Assembly (NCBI GenBank): GCA_910579075.1
Contig: CAJTSV010000002.1
Coordinates: forward strand, 2,333-29,920
Length of the DNA: 27,588 nucleotides
Source: an uncultured Eubacterium sp.
GTDB lineage: Bacteria > Bacillota > Clostridia > Lachnospirales > Lachnospiraceae
Direction: 5' to 3'
The notes below the pieces were generated by a model, which saw only the letters and a list, made by a program, of their open reading frames with translations, made no database searches and was not told the DNA's origin. Below, piece after piece: positions 21,736 through 27,588 of this stretch (position 1 is the first letter of the stretch; each line of letters begins with the position of its first letter). Made by a program: the position numbers and the translations under genes.

Positions 21736-23762
21736 ACTCGAATCCAGAAAGGCCCTGTATAAAGTCCTGCCTGGCTGCACAGCAGTCCGTGCAGCGGAGC
21801 ATCCTTCCAGGCATAGCGCACAGCCTGTACGTTTTTCGCATCTTTCAGCTGTGTTTCCTTGAGAAGAAGCCTCACTGCATCCTTTTGAACAATTGCAGGA
21901 ACCGGGAAAAACGCCCCGTCGCTGCCTGCCGCCTCAAACTGCTGCGGCTGCGTGCCATTCCACACACACAGCCCTTTTCCGTCCTTTGTATCAAATTGAA
22001 GCAAAAGGCTGTCTTGCTGCTTTTCATAACCGCAAAGCTGCGGCCCCTGCCAGACCACATCCTTTCCATATACCAGATGCTCTGCAGCCAGAAAAGCCCG
22101 CCTGGCTGCATCCTTTTTGTTCAGCGGATGCAGGTCATAATATTCGCCCAGGTCAAGATTTACCGTTACTGCCACATCCGGCAGCTGCGCTGCCTGCTGC
22201 TGTGCCTGGCGGATTTTTGCCCACGCCCCGCCGCCTGCCGTATCGACGCCGCAGGCCGGCAGCTGGACTACGACAAACGGAAGCTTTTCCTGGCCCCAGC
22301 GGCTGCGCCAGTTTTGTATCATTCCTTTCAGCAGCGATTCATAAGCATCCGGGCCGCGGTCATTGGACTCGCCCTGATACCAGATAACACCCTTTACCGA
22401 TGCCGGAAGGCAGGGTGCTGTCATGCCCTGAAACAGACCGGAAGGCCTGCGGATAACCGGATCCCATTCCGGTGCCGGGCCGCAGCAGCCTTTTGCCTGA
22501 TACTGCCAGGTTCCTTTTAAATCTATTTTTTTTCCGGATGCCATTACGATTTCATACGGCTTGCCCGGCGTGGCGCGGCCCTGCGGGCTGCCGCATACAA
22601 GCCGGATTCGGATTTCATTTTCTCCTTCTTTTAACATTCCCTCCGAAAGCTCATACCTTCTGGGCGGATAGCTGTAGCCGGTTTCCCCGGCAAACCTGCC
22701 GTTGATGTACGTCCGGTCAGCCCCGTTCAGCGTCCCGAGCCGCAGCAGCGCCCTCTGGGCTGCATCCTCTTTTTCTGCCTGGAACGTGCGTTTCAGCCAG
22801 AGCACTCCGCAGTACCCTTCCAGCCCCTGCTCCGCAAAATATCCCGGAACCTGCAGCTGCTTCCACTCCGGCCCCGGCCCGCCGGCCAGCTCCCGTTCCT
22901 GCAGCTCCTGCCCATGAGCCTGTTCCTTCTTCTGCAGCTGCTGCTCCCAGGCCGCGGCGGCTGCTTCCTGCTGCCTGCATACTTCCTGCAGGCATGCATC
23001 ATCTTCCAGCCGTTTTTTAATTTTTATAAGCTCCGGATGCGCGGCAAGCCCTTCTTCGCCTGTCCATGCTTCCACCGGAGTCCCGCCCCGGCTGATGTTA
23101 ATAATCCCGGCCGGAACCTTGTGCGCATGGTTTAAAAAGCACCCCAAAAAATAAGAAAAGGCCGAAACCTCCGCAAGACCGTTTCCGGTACAGCTTACCC
23201 AGGCTGCATTTTCATGGTCATCCTTCTCACAGGCGAACGACGCACACTCCGGCACCTTGTAAACATGCACCTGTGCATTGCCGCGCATCTTCACCGGCAT
23301 GCCCGTAAACAATTCATATGCCAGCATCCATGGCTCTGCCACATGCGCTTTGCCGCACTCTCCAGCCCCTCCTGAATTGCCTGGACAGAAAAATTCTTCC
23401 GGATAGCGCTCTTTTACCCGCTCCATCGGCAGCTCCATATTTGACTGTCCCGCACATACAAACACATCCCCGGCATAAACCTCTTTGCGGATAACATGTG
23501 CCCCGCCGTCCCCGTAAAGCTCCAGCACAAACGGCCCGCCTGCCCGGACATCCTTTAAAAACAGCTCAAAACGCCCGTCCGGCTGCACGCCTGCCTCATA
23601 AGTATTTCCCTGAAACAAAGCCGTAATCCGGCTGCCGCCTTCCTGCCAGCCCCAGATTCTCGTCCGCTCCCCGCGCTGCAGGACACATCCTTCCCCCAAA
23701 AGGTGCGGCAGCCGGATACCGGACACTGCATGATTCTGATTGTCTTTGTAACTGTTCTCCAT
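21732..23762 (-). CDS. SGNH-hydrolase esterase, sialate O-acetylesterase-like
   Basis: A 676-residue carbohydrate O-acetylesterase of the type usually annotated sialate O-acetylesterase. An N-terminal beta domain (LPHLLGEGCVLQRGE) precedes block I with the catalytic Ser107 (CAGQSNMELPM). A jelly-roll insert resembling a GH2 sugar-binding domain (RTYINGRFAGETGYSYPPRR) follows, then VIWYQGESNDRGPDAY and LHPLNKKDAARR with the likely catalytic His. There is no signal peptide, so the substrate must be imported. Proteins of this family also deacetylate xylan oligosaccharides, which would suit the nearby GH43. I start at MENSYKD, with GGGGA eight bases upstream; an in-frame ATG lies 15 bases earlier. 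An Ala/Glu/Gln-rich helix (about 245-280) is unusual. Confidence 0.85.
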   Translation of the reverse strand: MENSYKDNQNHAVSGIRLPHLLGEGCVLQRGERTRIWGWQEGGSRITALFQGNTYEAGVQPDGRFELFLKDVRAGGPFVLELYGDGGAHVIRKEVYAGDVFVCAGQSNMELPMERVKERYPEEFFCPGNSGGAGECGKAHVAEPWMLAYELFTGMPVKMRGNAQVHVYKVPECASFACEKDDHENAAWVSCTGNGLAEVSAFSYFLGCFLNHAHKVPAGIINISRGGTPVEAWTGEEGLAAHPELIKIKKRLEDDACLQEVCRQQEAAAAAWEQQLQKKEQAHGQELQERELAGGPGPEWKQLQVPGYFAEQGLEGYCGVLWLKRTFQAEKEDAAQRALLRLGTLNGADRTYINGRFAGETGYSYPPRRYELSEGMLKEGENEIRIRLVCGSPQGRATPGKPYEIVMASGKKIDLKGTWQYQAKGCCGPAPEWDPVIRRPSGLFQGMTAPCLPASVKGVIWYQGESNDRGPDAYESLLKGMIQNWRSRWGQEKLPFVVVQLPACGVDTAGGGAWAKIRQAQQQAAQLPDVAVTVNLDLGEYYDLHPLNKKDAARRAFLAAEHLVYGKDVVWQGPQLCGYEKQQDSLLLQFDTKDGKGLCVWNGTQPQQFEAAGSDGAFFPVPAIVQKDAVRLLLKETQLKDAKNVQAVRYAWKDAPLHGLLCSQAGLYTGPFWIRV

Positions 23763-23774
23763 ACTGCAATTCCC

Positions 23775-23948
23775 CATTTCTGATTTTTCGTTTTCTGACT
23801 TTCCTTTTCTGATGTTCCTTTTTCTGCTTATAGTGATTTCTTATTTCTGGTTTTCATTTCCTGTTTTTATTACCTGATTTTCGAATGAATGGTTTCCACT
23901 TTTACGGATTACTGTAATTCCGTTTTCTGGTTTTCATTTCCTGTTTTT
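23775..23948. repeat. degenerate purine/pyrimidine-biased repeats upstream of the esterase
   Basis: A 24-bp direct repeat, starting TTCTGGTTTTCATTTCC, occurs at 23845-23868 and 23925-23948. Shorter TTTTCTGA/TTTTTCTG units run up to the esterase RBS. On the minus strand the leader is therefore a series of CAGAAA and GGAAA motifs. No gene is seen in 23763-24067. Confidence 0.65.
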
Positions 23949-24067
23949 TGTTTCTAATAATGTGATTTTAACATTTCTGCATGGAAATGCTGCCGAAATC
24001 TTGCTGTATTCTGCGCAGTTTCTGCAGCAAGCGCAAAGTCCCTGGCTGAACCGAATTGTATTTTCGC

Positions 24068-24096
24068 TTGCTTTCCAGTTCAGAATCCGATATACT
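24068..24096 (+). promoter_or_regulatory. promoter of the VapD-like two-gene unit
   Basis: TTGCTT (24068-24073), 17 bases, TATACT (24091-24096). The start would fall about 45 bases before the first ATG, which has AGGAG nine bases upstream. Confidence 0.6.
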
Positions 24097-24148
24097 TACT
24101 CTAATAGTAACTGGCTGACTTAAAATGCTTTTACAGGAGTGAACGGCT

Positions 24149-24451
24149 ATGTATCGTACAGAAATCGAAATCAAAAAAAATATTACAGGTGATGCTTTAA
24201 ACAAATTGCGCCAGTTAGCAGAAAAAGCCTTTTCTAATCGTGCTGGAAGTGTAAAGAACTCCAGCAGCAATCCGTACAAACTGATTTTTCAGGGTGAAGA
24301 AAAGGATTATGGATGCCTTGATTTGGGTGTTGTGAACCTTGGAGACGCGGAAGGCTTTCTCCGGCAGGTGAACTCCTGGAAATGGATTGACGAAGAAGAC
24401 CCAAATGAAAACTGTGATGTGCTTGAAGCTTTTGCCATGCCAGTGAGATAA
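24149..24451 (+). CDS. uncharacterised 100-residue partner of a VapD-like protein
   Basis: I do not recognise an established domain. The protein is acidic and soluble, with an N-terminal strand-helix pattern (MYRTEIEIKKNITGDALNKL, then RQLAEKAFSNRAGSVK), a strand-rich centre (NPYKLIFQGEEKDYGCLDLG) and a C-terminal WKWIDEEDPNENCDVLEAF. It has no HTH, signal peptide or membrane segment. The next gene starts four bases after its stop, so the two are translated as a pair from the promoter at 24068-24096. Order, size and acidity fit an antitoxin for the VapD-family protein, but that is inference. GC is lower than in neighbouring genes, consistent with horizontal acquisition. Confidence 0.75.
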   Translation: MYRTEIEIKKNITGDALNKLRQLAEKAFSNRAGSVKNSSSNPYKLIFQGEEKDYGCLDLGVVNLGDAEGFLRQVNSWKWIDEEDPNENCDVLEAFAMPVR

Positions 24452-24455
24452 TTGT

Positions 24456-24779
24456 ATGGCTAACAGCAGAAAACAGGTCACATTCGATTTGGATACCAAA
24501 GCACTGGAAAAATATTACCCATCAAAAAGCTGGCATAATGCTTACGAAGTTATAAAGAAACATATGATAAAGAATGGCTTTGAATGGCTGCAGGAGTCTG
24601 TATATATAACTAAAAAACCGGTGAGTCAGACCAGGGTATCAATCGTGCTGAAAGACCTTGTCAAGAAAAATCCGTGGCTGAATCTATGCATGCGTGATTG
24701 CCGCGAAACAAATATTGGCAGAGAACACAGCAAGAATCACCTGTTTGATAAAAATGCAGATGTGCCAGAATCCATTTAA
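24456..24779 (+). CDS. VapD-family (Cas2-fold) endoribonuclease-like protein
   Basis: A 107-residue protein resembling VapD. The N-terminal strand VTFDLDTKALEKYYPSKSW carries an Asp (residue 11) where VapD has its conserved FDL Asp. NAYEVIKKHMIKNGFEWLQE then SVYITKK follows, and WLNLCMRDCRETNIG with HLFDKNAD ends the fold. VapD proteins are Cas2-like ferredoxin-fold RNases, some of which act as toxins with a small antitoxin (VapX). No strong RBS lies before the ATG; coupling to the upstream stop is likely. The partner gene does not look like VapX. Toxin activity is inferred from family. Confidence 0.78.
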   Translation: MANSRKQVTFDLDTKALEKYYPSKSWHNAYEVIKKHMIKNGFEWLQESVYITKKPVSQTRVSIVLKDLVKKNPWLNLCMRDCRETNIGREHSKNHLFDKNADVPESI

Positions 24780-24907
24780 CTATGCAGGAATATCTGTCTG
24801 GATGCCAGCAGCAGGGCACAGCAGAAATGGGCCGTGCTGCTGAATCATTCCAAAGCATTTTCGGCCACATGACAGCTGCCCCGGCCCCGCTTCCATCACC
24901 CGCACCA

Positions 24908-25810
24908 TTACTGTCTCAGGTTAAAGCCCGACGAGCACTTGCTGCGGTACGTGCTCGGGGAATAGCCCTTGACTGTTTTAAATGTCCGGTTAAACGCACT
25001 GATGGAAGAAAATCCCGAATTCAGTGCAATCTCCGTAATGCTCTGCCCGGTTGTACTCAGCAGTTCTTCTGCCTTTACAATCCGCTTGTGGTTCAGGTAT
25101 TCATGAAACGTCATGTTCATGCACTGCTTGAAAATCCGTGTAAAATGGTACCTGGAAAATCCGCTCACCCTGGCAATCTCATCCAGGGAAATCGGCTCCT
25201 GGTAACGCTGGTTGACATAGTTGCACGCATTCATAATGATTTCCATATATTCCTTCTTTTTAGCCGGGTCGCTTTTACCCCCCCCCTTGCATTTCAGGCA
25301 GCCCCTGCGCGTGCTCCAGGTCGCGCCGCGTCCGAGAAACACAAAAATCTCTATCAGGCGGGCGTAAATCGCAGCCTGGAAAAACGTCTTTTCCTGTCCG
25401 TATTCGACAACAATCGCATCCATCTGGCGTTTTACAAATCCATACAGTCTCTGCGGGTCGTCTTCCTGTGTTAAATAAATCACCTGCGGCAGAAGCGTCA
25501 GCAGCGTTTCCATTTCTTTCAGGGAATACAGCAGGTAATCGCCAAACTGCAGGATAATCCGTTCCCCAAACGGCGGAGCTTCCAGCGAATGAAGCACACC
25601 GGAATTGATAATAATAATATCTCCTTCCTTCAGATGATACCTGCGCGTCCCGATTTCCACGTCATATCCCTGGTTCAGCGGCATAATGATTTCAATCGAC
25701 GTATGCCAGTGCTCCGGGAAATTTTCGTCCTCTTTGTTATGAAACAGCCGGACACCGAGGGAATTTCCATAATTGATTGTTTCGTGTTCTCCATTCAGAC
25801 TCTCTATCAT
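24908..25810 (-). CDS. AraC-family transcriptional regulator with cupin sensor
   Basis: About 300 residues. The N-terminal cupin sensor (FPEHWHTSIEIIMPLNQGYD; HLKEGDIIIINSGVLHSLEA) probably binds a sugar. The C-terminal double HTH is typical AraC/XylS: ISLDEIARVSGFSRYHFTRI and EIALNSGFSSISAFNRTFKT, then GYSPSTYR. I start at MIESLNGE because AAAGGTG precedes it; the in-frame ATG 39 bases upstream overlaps the -10. A run of nine G in the coding strand (25278-25286) encodes three glycines (CKGGGK) in the linker between sensor and DNA-binding domain and could slip. It is divergent from the GH43 gene, its probable target. Confidence 0.88.
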   Translation of the reverse strand: MIESLNGEHETINYGNSLGVRLFHNKEDENFPEHWHTSIEIIMPLNQGYDVEIGTRRYHLKEGDIIIINSGVLHSLEAPPFGERIILQFGDYLLYSLKEMETLLTLLPQVIYLTQEDDPQRLYGFVKRQMDAIVVEYGQEKTFFQAAIYARLIEIFVFLGRGATWSTRRGCLKCKGGGKSDPAKKKEYMEIIMNACNYVNQRYQEPISLDEIARVSGFSRYHFTRIFKQCMNMTFHEYLNHKRIVKAEELLSTTGQSITEIALNSGFSSISAFNRTFKTVKGYSPSTYRSKCSSGFNLRQ

Positions 25811-25839
25811 AGTTTCACCTTTTGTACGATTTATGTCCA

Positions 25840-25868
25840 AATATACCATAATCTGAATGTGTGTTCAA
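25840..25868 (-). promoter_or_regulatory. promoter of the AraC-family gene
   Basis: Minus-strand TTGAAC (25868-25863), 17 bases, TATATT (25845-25840). The predicted start lies about 20 bases before the preferred ATG. Confidence 0.65.
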
Positions 25869-25919
25869 GCCAGTTTCTTTATGCAGATATTGCTTATTTT
25901 TCTGCAATTTTTTAACAGT

Positions 25920-25943
25920 AACTGCAGGCAGTTTGTGGTATGC
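25920..25943 (+). promoter_or_regulatory. dyad and -10 region before the GH43 gene
   Basis: The perfect 6-bp dyad AACTGC-AG-GCAGTT (25920-25933) lies just before a TATGCT -10-like hexamer (25939-25944 region). The -35 is poor (ACAGTA/CAGTAA), as expected for an activator-dependent promoter. AraC-family control is inferred from divergence. Confidence 0.4.
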
Positions 25944-25979
25944 TGGTTCGACAGTAAGATTACAGAAAGGAAGCGCCAA

Positions 25980-27560
25980 ATGCGAAACGATACATTTCAA
26001 AATCCGGTACTCACTGGTTTTTACCCGGACCCTTCCATCGTAAGGGTAAACGAAGACTACTATCTGGCAGCATCTTCGTTCGCTTATTTTCCGGGACTGC
26101 CCATCTTCCACAGCCGCGACCTCGTGCACTGGGAGCAGTCCGGCTATGGCATATCCCGGCCGCAGCAGCTGGATTACCAAAACTGCGAAACCTCGCTCGG
26201 CCTCTGGGCACCGACGATTCGTTACCACGAGGGCCTGTTTTATATCATCAATACGTTCGTATCACAGGGGCGGGAAGCACGCCGGGACAATTTTATTATT
26301 ACCGCAAAAGACCCGGCCGGGCCATGGAGCGATGCACGGTTTATCGAAGGCGCAGACGGCATTGACCCGAGCCTCTTTTTTGACCGGGACGGACGCATGT
26401 GGTATACCGGAAATTATATCAGCTCCCCGCAAAGCTATGAAGGACATCACGGGATTTATCTGTGTGAGCTGGACCGTGAAACTTTTCAGATAAAAGGAGA
26501 ACGCAAGATTATCTGGGACGGAGCAAAGACCGGCAGCCGGTGGCTGGAAGCCCCGCACTTATATTATGAAAACGGCTATTATTACCTGATTGCAGCCGAG
26601 GGCGGCACCTTTAAGCACCACAGCGTTGTTATGGCACGCTGCAGGACGATAGACGGGGATTATGAATTCTATCCGGGAAACCCGGTGCTGACCCACCGCC
26701 ACCTTTCCCCGGAGCATGAAATATCCGTAACCGGGCACGCTGACCTTGTACAGACCCAGCACGGGGAATGGTGGATGGTGCTGCTTGGCGTGCGCCCGTA
26801 CCGGGACGGGCACTTCAACCTCGGACGCGAAACCTTTCTCGTCCCGGTACGCTGGGATGCAGACGGGTGGCTGCACGCAGACAATGACGACGGGCTCGTG
26901 CATGCACGGGAACGCCTGCCAGGCCTTGCGTATTTCCATACCGCCCCGGCTTTTTCCAGTGACAATTTCGACAGTGCCAGGCTGTCTTTGTTATGGAACA
27001 GCATTCATCCATGCCCGGAGCACTATTTTTCCCTTACCGCGCGTCCCGGATTCCTGCGCCTGTGCCTGCAGCCGCAGGTACTGCACGAAATCTGCACGCC
27101 TGCGTTTCTGGGCCGCAGGCAGCAGCACAGCAGCTTTCAGATGCAGGCAGCCATGGAATTTACGCCGGCCTGCGAAGCCGAAGAAGCCGGCATTGCCCTT
27201 GTACAGGATGACCGCTTCCACTACACTGCCACCGTGTCCATGGAAGACGGACAGCCTGTCATCCGCGCAGCTTGTGTAAAAAACAGCGTCCGCACCACGC
27301 TTGCCAGACAGCCCCTGCACAGGGCCGGTCGGCTGTATCTGACCGTTTCTGCCGATAAGGCCGGCTATCATTTTTATTACGGATATGAGCCGCAGCAGAT
27401 GACTGCGCTGGTAACGGGCGCTGACCCGGTGCTCCTTAGTTCCGTAACCAATGCGGGCTTTACCGGCACATACCTTGGCATGTATGCTTCCTCAAACGGG
27501 CAGGAATCCGAAAACCATGCGGATTTTGACTGGTTTTTATATGAAGGAAGCACAGGCTGA
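25980..27560 (+). CDS. glycoside hydrolase family 43 (beta-xylosidase/arabinofuranosidase type)
   Basis: A complete 526-residue GH43 enzyme. The N-terminal five-bladed propeller holds the catalytic base Asp in NPVLTGFYPDPSIVRVNED, the pKa-modulating Asp in DGIDPSLFFDRDGR and the general acid Glu in LEAPHLYYENGYYYLIAAEG. HADLVQTQHGEWWM and RPYRDGHFNLGRETF are typical of the long XynB/GH43_11-12 subgroup. A C-terminal beta-sandwich (from about residue 330) completes the two-domain form. It has no signal peptide, so it acts on imported oligosaccharides such as xylo- or arabino-oligosaccharides; substrate is not resolvable here. The start is the ATG after AAAGGAAG; the open frame extends 41 codons upstream through the promoter. 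It reads divergently from the AraC gene, and only 28 bases follow its stop. Confidence 0.92.
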   Translation: MRNDTFQNPVLTGFYPDPSIVRVNEDYYLAASSFAYFPGLPIFHSRDLVHWEQSGYGISRPQQLDYQNCETSLGLWAPTIRYHEGLFYIINTFVSQGREARRDNFIITAKDPAGPWSDARFIEGADGIDPSLFFDRDGRMWYTGNYISSPQSYEGHHGIYLCELDRETFQIKGERKIIWDGAKTGSRWLEAPHLYYENGYYYLIAAEGGTFKHHSVVMARCRTIDGDYEFYPGNPVLTHRHLSPEHEISVTGHADLVQTQHGEWWMVLLGVRPYRDGHFNLGRETFLVPVRWDADGWLHADNDDGLVHARERLPGLAYFHTAPAFSSDNFDSARLSLLWNSIHPCPEHYFSLTARPGFLRLCLQPQVLHEICTPAFLGRRQQHSSFQMQAAMEFTPACEAEEAGIALVQDDRFHYTATVSMEDGQPVIRAACVKNSVRTTLARQPLHRAGRLYLTVSADKAGYHFYYGYEPQQMTALVTGADPVLLSSVTNAGFTGTYLGMYASSNGQESENHADFDWFLYEGSTG

Positions 27561-27588
27561 ACATGCCTTGCCAGTACAGCCGTTTACT

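Noticed and set aside
24782..25474. Plus-strand ORF of 230 residues after the VapD-like gene
   Set aside because: It is antisense to the AraC-family gene over most of its length and shows no protein family features.
25857..25979. 41-codon N-terminal extension of GH43 that looks like a hydrophobic signal
   Set aside because: It covers the divergent promoter region and has no RBS, while AAAGGAAG precedes the internal ATG where GH43 homology starts.

Overview
The window looks like the chromosome of a gut-type Clostridia bacterium, probably Lachnospiraceae. This is an inference from protein flavour (BlaI/M56 pair, GlcT-type antitermination, TIGR03915/TIGR03916 pair, AzgA-type purine permease, intracellular GH43), Gram-positive ribosome binding sites of the AGGAGG type, and moderate GC with AT-rich intergenic stretches. 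No rRNA, tRNA, CRISPR array or intact insertion sequence was seen. Most genes lie on the minus strand.

Layout, left to right. 1-592: start of a BlaR1-like M56 sensor peptidase (cut by the window edge) and the BlaI repressor, with two BlaI-type operators at the promoter. 668-1237: Phd/YefM-like antitoxin and an N-terminally truncated YoeB-like toxin. 1347-4521: glucose-type PTS permease (IICBA) followed by its antiterminator GlcT; the leader has a RAT site overlapping an intrinsic terminator. 4560-6772: a TIGR03915 (DUF4130) protein and a TIGR03916 radical SAM protein, transcribed from a consensus promoter whose spacer is filled by a perfect Gram-positive LexA box. 6873-9787: a decayed ABC-transporter operon with a truncated first gene, two membrane proteins and an ATPase that lost Walker A.

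9802-10299 is a family-6 uracil/hypoxanthine DNA glycosylase. 10341-13142 is a likely purine-salvage operon (MIF-like protein, apt, AzgA/PbuG-type permease, YbjQ-family protein) ending in a strong terminator. 13199-17855 holds a LacI regulator, a 102-bp inverted-repeat element, an M19 dipeptidase, and a chemoreceptor whose 3' end has been duplicated in tandem. 17996-19683 is gpmI. 19716-21591 is a translationally coupled LspA-like/MATE pair. 21732-23762 is an SGNH (sialate O-acetylesterase-like) esterase flanked by degenerate low-complexity repeats.

24068-24779 is a VapD-family protein with an uncharacterised 100-residue partner, the best candidate for a little-described toxin-antitoxin pair. 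24908-27560 is an AraC regulator with a G9 tract, divergent from a cytoplasmic GH43 glycosidase.

The genes fall into sugar uptake and catabolism (ptsG-glcT, gpmI, GH43, esterase), purine salvage, DNA repair (SOS-linked radical SAM pair, glycosylase) and small accessory or decaying modules (two TA loci, ABC remnant, repeat elements). The two strongest signals are the SOS box on the radical SAM pair and the VapD-like two-gene unit.
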